This document shows, piece after piece, positions 41,782 to 49,695 of a stretch of 64,000 nucleotides of DNA. Both the position numbers and the translations under genes were made by a program. Below the pieces are notes generated by a model. The model did not search any database. It was not told the origin of the DNA and worked only from the letters and a program-made list of their open reading frames with translations. The stretch is taken from the NCBI RefSeq assembly GCF_001423105.1, contig NZ_LMNV01000002.1:835363-899362 (forward strand), given 5' to 3'. Within the stretch, counting starts at the first letter, position 1, and each line of letters begins with the position of its first letter. The DNA comes from Frondihabitans sp. Leaf304 (GTDB lineage: Bacteria > Actinomycetota > Actinomycetes > Actinomycetales > Microbacteriaceae).

Positions 41782-42000
41782 CTACTTCTCTTCGTGCTTC
41801 AGGGCGAGACCCAGGGCGAAGAAGGTTGGCGCCCAGTGGCCGATGAAGATGCCCCAGCGGTCGGACTGCGCCTTGTCAGACGCGTCTTTACCCTGCGACG
41901 CGAGCCACGCGACGAGAGCGATCACGATGGAGGCGAAACCGCCCCAGTAGGCGTGCTCGCTCTTGATGCCGACGTCGGAGAGAAATTTGATGGGGTTCAT
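41782..42000 (-). CDS. small membrane protein (72 aa)
   Basis: A 72-residue protein, MNPIKFLSDVGIKSEHAYWG ... FFALGLALKHEEK. It has one strong hydrophobic segment (FASIVIALVAWLASQG, about residues 22-38) and a second weaker one near the C-terminus (GHWAPTFFALGLAL). AGGAG precedes the ATG at 42000, which fixes the start. I do not recognise a family. Confidence 0.65.
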   Translation of the reverse strand: MNPIKFLSDVGIKSEHAYWGGFASIVIALVAWLASQGKDASDKAQSDRWGIFIGHWAPTFFALGLALKHEEK

Positions 42001-42108
42001 GGCAGCTCCTAGGAGTGAAGTGGTCGAGATAGGTTCACTCCACTCCTCGGAGCCAGCCACGGTCCAAGAAAAGTCTCCGGCCCGAGAGAAGCAGACGACC
42101 GCCGAGCG

Positions 42109-42774
42109 CTAGACGCCCGGCAGCGCGGCGACGATCGTGTCGACCTCGGTGCGGGTCGTGTAGTCGACGTGCACGTCGACGAATGTGACGATCTGGTCGC
42201 CGTCGACGACGATCACGGTCGGGAAAGGGATGTCGCCGGTGGCATCGGCGTTGCTGTCGGCCACGTCGAATCCGAGGTCGGTGTGGGCGTTGCGCGCGTC
42301 GGCGCTGGGCTCGGTCAGGAGCCCCAGCTGACGGACCAGCACGTTGCCGGGGTCGGAGAGCACGGTGTACTCGAGCGACCCGTTCGCGACCGAGAGCTCG
42401 CTGCCCTCGGGAGTCTGCGGGCTGATGGCGACCAGTTCGATGCCCCGCTCGCGAAGAGTCGGCAACAGCGACTCCTGGTAGTGCTTCAGGGTCAGGTTGC
42501 AGTACGGGCACCAGGATCCTCGGTAGAAGACGACGACGGCTCCCCCAGCGCCGAGAGCGTCGGCGAGCGCCACCGCCGTGCCGTCCGGTGCGACGAGGCT
42601 GGCGTCCGGCAGCCGCGACCCCACCGTCACTGCGGCATCCGGCACACCCGAGGCCGTCAGGGCGGCCTGCTCGTCAGCGAAGACGCCGCTCAGCCGCGGT
42701 CCGATCTGCGCGGTGAATCCGTCGTTGAACTCGTCGATCTGCGTCTTCAGGGTGGTCGTCGCGGTGCCGGTCAT
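42109..42774 (-). CDS. AhpC/TSA family peroxiredoxin-like protein
   Basis: A 221-residue thioredoxin-fold protein of the redoxin/AhpC-TSA family, presumably reducing peroxides or disulfides. A ~65-residue helical N-terminal extension precedes the core: LPDASLVAPDGTAVALADAL, then AVVVFYRGSWCPYCNLTLKH with Cys89 and Cys92 as a CPYC active site. The C-terminus PFPTVIVVDGDQIVTFVDVH has the cis-Pro. The ATG at 42774 is chosen over longer frames because the domain starts shortly after it and AGGAC precedes it. It is monocistronic. Confidence 0.85.
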   Translation of the reverse strand: MTGTATTTLKTQIDEFNDGFTAQIGPRLSGVFADEQAALTASGVPDAAVTVGSRLPDASLVAPDGTAVALADALGAGGAVVVFYRGSWCPYCNLTLKHYQESLLPTLRERGIELVAISPQTPEGSELSVANGSLEYTVLSDPGNVLVRQLGLLTEPSADARNAHTDLGFDVADSNADATGDIPFPTVIVVDGDQIVTFVDVHVDYTTRTEVDTIVAALPGV

Positions 42775-42878
42775 GGGTCGTCCTGTTCGGGTCGGGTCAG
42801 CTGGTGAATCGACAGTACGACTGCGCTTCAGGATCCGTCCTCCCGCCCGTAACGCGAAGTCATGCGTACGCTCGGCGT

Positions 42879-43667
42879 ATGCCTGCCACCCCGCCCACCG
42901 CCGATCGACACGGCGCCGATCCACGTGGGGCCGAACCGGTCTCGACCAAGGCGCCCGATCTCGCCGGCCCCGCCGTCATCTCGCAGTTCTGGGGCGACCT
43001 CGCCTTTCTGCATTGGCGCGTCGACCCCGCTCTCGTCGAGCCGCATCTGCCGCACGGAGTACGCCCCGACGTCTTCGACGGCTCGAGCTGGGTCGGGCTG
43101 ATTCCCTTTGAGCTGTCGCGCTCGGCGTTCGGCCCGTTGCCGCCGGTGCCCTACTTCGGCCGTTTCGCCGAGACCAACGTCCGCCTCTACGGCATCGGCC
43201 CCGACGGCCGTCGGAGCGTCGTCTTCCGCACCCTCGAGGCTGCAAAGCTCGTTCCCGTGCTGACGGCGCGCCTCGGTCTCGGCCTGCCCTACACCTGGGC
43301 CGACATGAGCATCGTCCGTGGCGGCGGCGCCATCACGTACGACAGCCGGCGGCGCTGGCCCCGGGCGACGACGGGCGACCCTCTCCCGCGCACGCACGTG
43401 AAGATACGCCCAGGATCCGAGACGGTCACGGGCGACCCGCTGGCGGACTTCTTGACGGCGCGCTGGGGCATGCATGTCGGGCGTGCTGGCCGGACGCGCT
43501 TCTGGCCCAACAACCACCCGGCCTGGGAGCTCCGCTCCGCCGAGCTGCTGGAGCTCGATGACGAGTTGCTGGCCGCGACCGGGTTCGAGGGTCTGGCCTC
43601 ACGCCAGCCCGACTCGGTGCTTTATTCGCGGGGTGTGACGACGAGGTTCGCGGCGCCTACCGCGTAG
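42879..43667 (+). CDS. YqjF family (DUF2071) protein
   Basis: A 262-residue protein of the DUF2071/YqjF family. VISQFWGDLAFLHWRVDPAL, then VEPHLPHGVRPDVFDGSSWV and LIPFELSRSAFGPLPPVPYF are the characteristic N-terminal blocks. NVRLYGIGPDGRRSVVFRTL continues the acetoacetate-decarboxylase-like fold. No catalytic function is established for the family. The ATG at 42879 is chosen; earlier in-frame starts would overlap the divergent peroxiredoxin promoter. Confidence 0.82.
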   Translation: MPATPPTADRHGADPRGAEPVSTKAPDLAGPAVISQFWGDLAFLHWRVDPALVEPHLPHGVRPDVFDGSSWVGLIPFELSRSAFGPLPPVPYFGRFAETNVRLYGIGPDGRRSVVFRTLEAAKLVPVLTARLGLGLPYTWADMSIVRGGGAITYDSRRRWPRATTGDPLPRTHVKIRPGSETVTGDPLADFLTARWGMHVGRAGRTRFWPNNHPAWELRSAELLELDDELLAATGFEGLASRQPDSVLYSRGVTTRFAAPTA

Positions 43668-43751
43668 CTCGCCCTCCCTGGTTTGCTCGCCTGCTAGGGT
43701 CGGCGCGATAGCAACGGGGTAGCCTTCCCCGAGCAGAATTGATGGTTAGTG

Positions 43752-43976
43752 ATGTTTGGTGACTTCGGCGTCTCCCACCTGCTCGTACTCATCGCGATCG
43801 TCGCCCTCGACGTGATCGCGCTCGCGCAGGTCTGGAACGACAAGACGCGAAGCGACCTGGTCAAGATCGTGTGGACTCTCGCGATCGTCTTCCTCCCCCT
43901 GGTCGGCGGGCTCGGGTGGCTGGTCAACTGGCTGCTCGGCCGCCTCACGAAACGCATCGAGAAGCGCTCCGCCTAA
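43752..43976 (+). CDS. PLDc_N-type small membrane protein
   Basis: A 74-residue protein with two hydrophobic helices (HLLVLIAIVALDVIALAQVW and KIVWTLAIVFLPLVGGLGWL) and a basic C-terminus (RLTKRIEKRSA). This is the arrangement of the phospholipase D nuclease N-terminal domain found as stand-alone actinobacterial proteins. A GTG directly before the ATG is an alternative start. Function is unknown; it is probably a membrane-integral small protein. Confidence 0.72.
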   Translation: MFGDFGVSHLLVLIAIVALDVIALAQVWNDKTRSDLVKIVWTLAIVFLPLVGGLGWLVNWLLGRLTKRIEKRSA

Positions 43977-44015
43977 AGCTCTCCCACCGCGTACTGACCA
44001 ACCGGGAAGCGCCCG

Positions 44016-44360
44016 TCAGTCGGCGACCCGGGCGTGCGGCGCGAACATGATCACGGCCACGCCGAGCAGGCAGATGATGGCTCCGGTGATGTCCCAGCGG
44101 TCGGGCTGGAATTTGTCGGCGACGACCGCCCACACCAGCGAGCCGGCGACGAAGACCCCGCCGTACGCGGCGAGAATCCGCCCGAAGTCAGCGCTCGGCT
44201 GCAACGTCGCGATGAACCCGTAGGCGCCGAGTGCGACGATCCCGAGCCCGGCCCACCACCAGGCGCGCCCCTCGCGGACGGCCTGCCAGATCAGCCAGGC
44301 TCCGCCGATCTCGGCGACGGCGGCCACGGCGAACAGAATCACGATGCGGGCGATCGACAT
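44016..44360 (-). CDS. ynfA: YnfA family (UPF0060) membrane protein
   Basis: A 114-residue four-helix membrane protein of the YnfA/UPF0060 family, related to small multidrug resistance proteins. Signatures are [40 protein letters not shown] and [20 protein letters not shown]. It has the full family length (~108). Its transport role is not firmly established. It is transcribed away from the PLDc_N gene, with convergent 3' ends. Confidence 0.92.
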   Translation of the reverse strand: MSIARIVILFAVAAVAEIGGAWLIWQAVREGRAWWWAGLGIVALGAYGFIATLQPSADFGRILAAYGGVFVAGSLVWAVVADKFQPDRWDITGAIICLLGVAVIMFAPHARVAD

Positions 44361-44438
44361 GCTCGATCATCGCAGGTGGTCGTCCTCTCGGCAGCGCCTG
44401 ACTGCGGACGGCGCCTGCTGACGCCGTCCGCGACAGCA

Positions 44439-45632
44439 CTAGGCCACGTGCCAGACGAGAGCGCCCTGCATGCTCGACGGGTAGGCGGCCGCGATCCGGG
44501 CGACGGCCTCGCGGAGGGTGTCGGGTGAGCACGCGAGGTTGAGTCGGGCGAAGCCGCGGCCCTCGGCGCCGAATCCGAGGCCCGAGTTGAGCGCCACGTA
44601 GGCGTGTTCTCGCAGCGGGACCGCCGGATCCTCGCCCAGCCCTAATCCACGGAAGTCGAGCCACGCGAGATAGCCCGCCTTGGGCCGGTGATAGACGACG
44701 CCCGGCAGCTGATCGGCGATGAGCTGGGCCAAAAGGCGGTCGTTGGCGACGATCTTCGCGATGGCATCGTCGAGCCAGCCCGTCGCGAGCGTGAAAGCGG
44801 CGATGTTGGCGTGCAGGCCGAGGATGCTGGTGCGACAGGCGACCTCGTCGGTGAACGTGTCGAGCAGGGCGGCCGTGCGGTCGTCGCCGGCGACCACGAC
44901 CGAGCATTTGACGCCGGCGAGGTTCCAGCCCTTGCTGGCCGACGTGACGACCACCGAGCGGGCGCCGCGCGACTCGGCGATCGGCGCGAACGGCTCGAAG
45001 ACGACGCCGGGGTGTGTCAGAGGCCCGTGGATCTCGTCGCTGATGACGAGCACGTCGTACTTCGCTGCCAGGTCGGCGAGCGCCTCGAGCGTCTCGCGGG
45101 AGTGGACGAGACCGACCGGGTTGTGCGGGTTGCACAGCAAGAAGACGCCGACCCCGTCGGCGAAGGTGCGTTCGAGGCCCTCCAGGTCGAGCGACCAGAC
45201 GCCCCACTTCTCGAGCAGCGGTACTTCAGCGACCTGACATCGGGCCTCCTCGACGAGTTCGAAGAAGGGCGGGTACACGGGCGGGCAGATCGCGACCCGA
45301 CCGGCGTCTGGCAGGGCCAGCCGGATCGTCTCGACGATGCCGACGCTGACATCGGTGGCGATGTGGACGCGACCAGGATCCAGCGCCCACCCCCAGCGAT
45401 CCCGAGCAAACTGCGCGAAGGCCGGCGCGAGGGGGCCCGGCCCGTCGAGGTAGCCGAGGTCGGATGACCGGACCCGCGCCACGAGGGCCTCTTCGATCTC
45501 GGGGGCGATGCCGTGGTCCATCTCGGCGACGAACAGCGGGAGCACGTCGGGTGCGTAGCGCGTCCACTTGATGCTGGTGCGGGCCGCGCGGATGTGCGAG
45601 GTCGGATCCTGATCGTCGATGTGGTCGCCCAT
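44439..45632 (-). CDS. PLP-dependent C-S lyase (MalY/PatB, cystathionine beta-lyase type)
   Basis: A 397-residue fold-type-I PLP enzyme. VLPLFVAEMDHGIAPEIEEA is the MalY/PatB N-terminal signature (VADMDF-like). VFLLCNPHNPVGLVHSRETL and VLVISDEIHGPLTHPG are PLP-contact blocks, and Lys234 in VVTSASKGWNLAGVKCS is the Schiff-base residue. It would cleave cystathionine or S-substituted cysteines to pyruvate, ammonia and a thiol. The ATG at 45632 follows GGAGGA; an ATG at 45653 is possible. It is divergent from an amino-acid ABC importer, consistent with use of imported sulfur amino acids. Confidence 0.88.
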   Translation of the reverse strand: MGDHIDDQDPTSHIRAARTSIKWTRYAPDVLPLFVAEMDHGIAPEIEEALVARVRSSDLGYLDGPGPLAPAFAQFARDRWGWALDPGRVHIATDVSVGIVETIRLALPDAGRVAICPPVYPPFFELVEEARCQVAEVPLLEKWGVWSLDLEGLERTFADGVGVFLLCNPHNPVGLVHSRETLEALADLAAKYDVLVISDEIHGPLTHPGVVFEPFAPIAESRGARSVVVTSASKGWNLAGVKCSVVVAGDDRTAALLDTFTDEVACRTSILGLHANIAAFTLATGWLDDAIAKIVANDRLLAQLIADQLPGVVYHRPKAGYLAWLDFRGLGLGEDPAVPLREHAYVALNSGLGFGAEGRGFARLNLACSPDTLREAVARIAAAYPSSMQGALVWHVA

Positions 45633-45741
45633 GCCGTCATGTTCCTCCGTCATCGCCCCGCGCGCGACTCCCGCTGTCACACCGGGAAATCTGGCGTCAT
45701 GCACGAGCGGCCGAGCGCCGACGTCGGCAACACTGCAGGGC

Positions 45742-46644
45742 ATGTCCACCCCCACCACGATCGAGAAGCGCACGCCGCCCCCTCCCGCCCCGCCACGATC
45801 CGACGATCTGCTTCGACTGGCCCGGCGCCCCGTGCGCTCCCTCCGCCACCCCCTCCAGTGGATCCTCACCGCGCTCGTCGTCGTCGTGGCGCTCAACTTC
45901 GGGCAGACCCTCTTCACCAACCCCGCGTGGGAGTGGGCGAAGGTGCCGGAGTACGTCGTCAGCCCCGCCGTCCTGACCGGCCTGAAGGTGACGCTGATCG
46001 TCACGCTGATCTCGGCCGTCGTGAGCTTCGCCGGCGGCATCGTCGTGGCGGTGGCTCGCCTCTCGCGCAACCCGGTGCTGAAGTCGCTGAGCTGGCTGTA
46101 CGTGTGGGTGTTCCGATCGGTGCCCCTGATCCTCGTCCTGATCTTTCTGTACAACCTCGGCAGCCTCTACCCGACGATCGGCATCGGCGTCCCGTTCGGA
46201 CCGCAGCTCTCGGTGCCGACCGTCGCGGTCCTCTCCGACATCACCCTGGGCGTCGTCGGTCTGAGCCTCGCCGAGATCGCGTTCGCCTCCGAGATCGTCC
46301 GGGCCGGTCTGCTCTCGGTCGACCACGGGCAGCACGAGGCGGCGAAAGCTCTCGGGCTCCCCCGATGGCGCCAGTTCTCTCGAATCATCCTGCCGCAGGC
46401 GCTCCGGTCGATCGTTCCGGCCTACGTGAACCAGATCGTCGGCCTGCTGAAGGGATCGTCGCTGCTCTTCTACGTGTCGCTGCTCGACCTCTTCGGAGTG
46501 GTGCAGAACCTCGGCAGCACGTACCCGACCGACATCATTCCCCTGCTCGTGGTCGCGACCATGTGGTATCTGCTGCTGACCAGTGTCATCTCGCTCGTGC
46601 AGTACTTCATCGAACGCCACTACTCGAAGGGAGTCGCCCGATGA
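45742..46644 (+). CDS. amino acid ABC transporter permease
   Basis: A 300-residue HisM/TcyL-type permease. A ~40-residue Pro/Arg-rich cytoplasmic N-terminus is followed by about five helices. The core includes LTGLKVTLIVTLISAVVSFA, FRSVPLILVLIFLYNLGSLY and the coupling loop SVDHGQHEAAKALGLPRWRQ. The ATPase start overlaps its stop by 4 bases (ATGA). It is the first gene of a permease-ATPase-SBP operon. Confidence 0.9.
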   Translation: MSTPTTIEKRTPPPPAPPRSDDLLRLARRPVRSLRHPLQWILTALVVVVALNFGQTLFTNPAWEWAKVPEYVVSPAVLTGLKVTLIVTLISAVVSFAGGIVVAVARLSRNPVLKSLSWLYVWVFRSVPLILVLIFLYNLGSLYPTIGIGVPFGPQLSVPTVAVLSDITLGVVGLSLAEIAFASEIVRAGLLSVDHGQHEAAKALGLPRWRQFSRIILPQALRSIVPAYVNQIVGLLKGSSLLFYVSLLDLFGVVQNLGSTYPTDIIPLLVVATMWYLLLTSVISLVQYFIERHYSKGVAR

Positions 46645-47423
46645 GCACCGCTCTCGCGACCATCACCGGCGGTGCCGTCTCGATCCGCCACGCCACCAAG
46701 TCGTTCGGCTCCAAGGCCGTGCTGAACGGGATCGATCTCGATGTGCCGGCGGGCTCGGTCACGGCGATCATCGGGCCGTCAGGATCCGGTAAATCGACAC
46801 TGCTTCGCACCATAAATCACCTGGAACGACTCGATGAGGGCTACGTCACCGTGGGTGACCAGCTGATCGGGGTGAAGGTGCACGGCGAGCGGTTCACCGA
46901 GCTCCCGGAGCGGGCGATCCTCCGACAGCGCTCCCGCATCGGGTTCGTCTTTCAGGGCTTCCACCTCTTTCCGCACCTGACCGCGCTCGAGAACGTCGTC
47001 GAGGCCCCGGTCGCCCACCGGCGCCCGCTGGCCGAGGCGCGCGAAGTAGCACAGCGGCTGCTCGAGCGCGTCGGGCTCGGCGACCGGGGTGATGCCTACC
47101 CGGCCGAGCTGTCGGGTGGGCAGAAGCAACGCGTCGCCATCGCGCGGGCGTTGGCGCTGGATCCTGCCCTCATCCTGTTCGACGAGCCGACGAGCGCTCT
47201 CGACCCCGAGCTCGTCTCGGATGTGCTCGAGGTGATCCGTGCTCTCGCGGGCTCCGGCACCACGCTCGTGATCGTCACCCACGAGATCTCGTTCGCCCGC
47301 GAGATCGCCGACCAGGTCGTCTTCATCGACGACGGTCGCATCATCGAGCAAGGGTCGCCCGCGCAGGTGCTCGACCACCCGTCGCATCCCCGCACGCAGG
47401 ATTTCCTTCGTCGCGTCCTCTAA
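46641..47423 (+). CDS. amino acid ABC transporter ATP-binding protein
   Basis: A 260-residue PAAT-type ATPase. Walker A GPSGSGKST (about residues 43-51), Q-loop FVFQGFHLFPHLTALENVVE, signature LSGGQKQRVAIARAL and Walker B LILFDEPTSALDPE are all intact. An FGxHLF-type Q-loop (FQGFHLF) replaces the commoner FQQFNLF, as in several cystine-type systems. It overlaps the permease gene, and the binding-protein gene follows 32 bases later. Confidence 0.92.
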   Translation: MSTALATITGGAVSIRHATKSFGSKAVLNGIDLDVPAGSVTAIIGPSGSGKSTLLRTINHLERLDEGYVTVGDQLIGVKVHGERFTELPERAILRQRSRIGFVFQGFHLFPHLTALENVVEAPVAHRRPLAEAREVAQRLLERVGLGDRGDAYPAELSGGQKQRVAIARALALDPALILFDEPTSALDPELVSDVLEVIRALAGSGTTLVIVTHEISFAREIADQVVFIDDGRIIEQGSPAQVLDHPSHPRTQDFLRRVL

Positions 47424-47455
47424 CCACCCTTCCACCACCTCTCAGGAGCACAGCA

Positions 47456-48508
47456 ATGCCTCTCGCCCCTCTCCGCTCGCCATCACCCGCGCGCTCGCTT
47501 TCACGCCTCCGCCTCGTCGGAGCCCTCGCGCTCAGCGCCTCCCTCGTCGGCGGTCTCGCCGCCTGCTCATCGTCGGCGGATGCGGGTACTGGCTCGGACT
47601 CCGCCTCGGGCTCGTCGACCTCCGTCACCGTGGGTGCCGCCTCGAATGGCGCCGCCACCGAGACCACCATCAACGTGGCGACGGTCGAGTCGATCCGAAA
47701 GGAGCTGCCGGCCGATGTGCGGAAATCAGGAAAGCTCGTGATCGGTGTCGGCAACCTCCCCGCCGGATTCCCGCCGCTGTCGTACCTCGGCGACGACCAG
47801 AAGACCCAGACCGGCTCCGAGCCCGACCTCGGCCGCCTCGTCGCCAAGGTGCTCGGCCTCGACCCCGAGATCAAGGCCGCCACCTGGGACAACCTCTTCG
47901 TCGGCATCGACACCGGAGCCACCGACGTCGGCCTCTCGAACATCACCGACACCGAGCAGCGCAAAGAAAAATACGACTTCGCCTCCTACCGCGAAGACAA
48001 CCTCGCGTTCGCGGTCAAGAAGTCGAGCACGTGGGAGTTCGACGGCGACTACGAGAACCTGGCCGACCAGACCATCGCGGTGAGCGCCGGCACCAACCAG
48101 GAGAAGCTGCTGCTCGAGTGGCAGAAGAAGTTGAAGACGGAGGGCAAGACGCTGACCCTCAAGTACTTCCCCGACACCAACTCCACCTACCTCGCCCTGA
48201 ACTCCGGCAAGATCGACTCACTCTTCGGCCCGAACCCGGGGATCGCCTACCAGAACACCCAGTCCGCCGATTCGGCGAACCCCACGAGGACGGCCGGCAC
48301 ATTTTCGGGTGCGGGATCCTCGTTGCAGGGTCTGATCGCCGCCACCACGAAGAAGGGCAGCGGTCTCGCCGAGCCTCTGGCCGACGCGATCAACTACCTG
48401 ATCGAGCACGGGCAGTACGAGACGTGGCTAAAGGCCTACAACCTCGCCGACGAGGGCGTCGAGAAGTCGCTCGTCAACCCGCCCGGCCTGCCCCTCGACA
48501 ACGAGTAG
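47456..48508 (+). CDS. amino acid ABC transporter substrate-binding lipoprotein
   Basis: A 350-residue family-3 solute-binding protein. A basic N-terminus and LSASLVGGLAACSSSADAG give a lipobox with Cys at about 37. A Ser/Gly/Thr linker follows. The mature domain starts near VRKSGKLVIGVGNLPAGFPP and has GVDTGATD-type ligand blocks (FVGIDTGATDVGLSNITDTE). The context (C-S lyase, two flavin monooxygenases) suggests an S-containing amino acid as ligand. A very C-rich tract follows the stop. Confidence 0.9.
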   Translation: MPLAPLRSPSPARSLSRLRLVGALALSASLVGGLAACSSSADAGTGSDSASGSSTSVTVGAASNGAATETTINVATVESIRKELPADVRKSGKLVIGVGNLPAGFPPLSYLGDDQKTQTGSEPDLGRLVAKVLGLDPEIKAATWDNLFVGIDTGATDVGLSNITDTEQRKEKYDFASYREDNLAFAVKKSSTWEFDGDYENLADQTIAVSAGTNQEKLLLEWQKKLKTEGKTLTLKYFPDTNSTYLALNSGKIDSLFGPNPGIAYQNTQSADSANPTRTAGTFSGAGSSLQGLIAATTKKGSGLAEPLADAINYLIEHGQYETWLKAYNLADEGVEKSLVNPPGLPLDNE

Positions 48509-48518
48509 CTGTTCTCCA

Positions 48519-48548
48519 CCCCTCCCTCCCTCCCTCCCCTCTCCCCCC
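48519..48548 (-). other. C-rich tract, G-quadruplex potential on the minus strand
   Basis: CCCC-T-CCC-T-CCC-T-CCC-T-CCCC followed by CTCCCCCC: five or more C-runs of at least three with one-base loops, the most stable type of quadruplex motif on the complementary strand. It lies between the SBP stop and repeat B1. Confidence 0.75.
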
Positions 48549-48553
48549 GGGGC

Positions 48554-48613
48554 GTGAGTGTCCACGATCTGCTGATGTTGCGTGTCGAACATCAGCAGAT
48601 CGTGGACACTCAC
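48554..48613. repeat. family-B inverted repeat, copy B1
   Basis: Perfect 26-base arms at 48554-48579 and 48588-48613 (GTGAGTGTCCACGATC plus TGCTGATGTT) with an 8-base loop. Copies B2 and B3 lie at 49628 and 54236. B1 is downstream of the SBP gene and upstream of the PDDEXK-like gene. Confidence 0.88.
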
Positions 48614-48688
48614 CGTTGCACGGGTGGAAAGACAGGGGGGTGTGGAGAAGGGAAACGGGGAAGAGAAGGGGGCGGCGACGATGTCGGG

Positions 48689-49603
48689 ATGCAGAAGAAA
48701 GAGCTCCCGGCCGAACTCAGGGGCACCGCGTTTCGGGTCAGCGACGCTCTCGAGAGCGGGGTGGCGGCGCATCGGCTTCGCGCCCTCGACCTCCGGTCAC
48801 CGCACTCGGGTCTGCGCTCCACCGGCGAGACCCCGACGGATCTGCTGACGCGATGCCTTGAACTCGTGCCACTCCTCGGCGAGGGCCGCTGCTTCAGCCA
48901 CATCACGGCCGCGCAGCTCTGGGGGTTGCCGGTTCCGCTGGGCACCGCGCTCCACGACACGAACCTGCACGTGACGTCGACCGGCCCGACCCGCGAACCA
49001 CGGCGGCCCGGCATTACCGGCCACCGCAGTGCGGACGCGCTCGTGATGAACCACCTCGGTCTGCCGATCGTGTCGCCGCTCCGCGCCTGGGGCCAGTGCG
49101 CCGAGACGTTCGGCGTCGACGATCTCGTGATCATGGGCGACGCCCTGGTATCGAAGTGGTCACCCCATCGGCCGGCGCGGTTTCGCACTCTGCGGCAACT
49201 CGCCCAGCTGGCGCAGCGGTGGGAGGGGCGCCGAGGCGCCCTGGCGCTGCGAGAGGCGCTGGCACTCGTGCGACTCCGATCGTGGTCGCCGAAAGAGACG
49301 GAGCTGCGCCTCTTCATCGTCCGGTGCGGGCGGCTGGAACCACCGGAGTTGAACCGCCGCATGTACGCCGCCGACGGCAGCTACCTGGGGCGCCCCGACC
49401 TGGCCTACCGCGACCGCAAGATCGGCATCGAGTACGAGGGCGACTACCACCTAGTGTCGGCGTCGACGTTCCGCTCCGACATCGCCCGCCGGGAGCGCTT
49501 CGCGGACGACGGCTGGCGCACCCTCCGCGTCACCGGCGACGATCTCGCGTCCCCCGCCGAACTGGAGTCTCGCTGCCGCAGGTTTCTCCCGCCCGCCCCG
49601 TGA
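48689..49603 (+). CDS. DUF559/VSR-like PDDEXK-fold protein
   Basis: A 304-residue protein of a type common in actinobacteria: an N-terminal ~200-residue region (AAQLWGLPVP and an AFGPRxxRxPG-like block PTREPRRPGITGHRSADALV) resembling AbiEi-type proteins, and a C-terminal VSR-like nuclease core at about residues 236-300. In the core, PDLAYRDRKIGIEYEGDYHL supplies the D and ExE-like residues of a PDDEXK site, and RRERFADDGWRTLRVTGDDL the following helix and strand. The ATG at 48689 is chosen. The gene lies between inverted repeats B1 and B2. Function is unproven; DNA cleavage is inferred from the motif. Confidence 0.72.
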   Translation: MQKKELPAELRGTAFRVSDALESGVAAHRLRALDLRSPHSGLRSTGETPTDLLTRCLELVPLLGEGRCFSHITAAQLWGLPVPLGTALHDTNLHVTSTGPTREPRRPGITGHRSADALVMNHLGLPIVSPLRAWGQCAETFGVDDLVIMGDALVSKWSPHRPARFRTLRQLAQLAQRWEGRRGALALREALALVRLRSWSPKETELRLFIVRCGRLEPPELNRRMYAADGSYLGRPDLAYRDRKIGIEYEGDYHLVSASTFRSDIARRERFADDGWRTLRVTGDDLASPAELESRCRRFLPPAP

Positions 49604-49627
49604 TGCCCCCTTTGCTGTGGTCGTCCA

Positions 49628-49695
49628 AGAGGTGAGTGTCCACGATCGGCTAGTCCGAGCCGCCTGACATCAGCAGATCGTGGACACTCACCTCT
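49628..49695. repeat. family-B inverted repeat, copy B2 (overlaps a coding 3' end)
   Basis: Perfect 20-base arms at 49628-49647 and 49676-49695 (AGAGGTGAGTGTCCACGATC). The right half also carries CATCAGCAGATC as in B1. The COG4529 gene's last codons (VSVHDLLM onward) and stop lie within this element. Confidence 0.85.
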
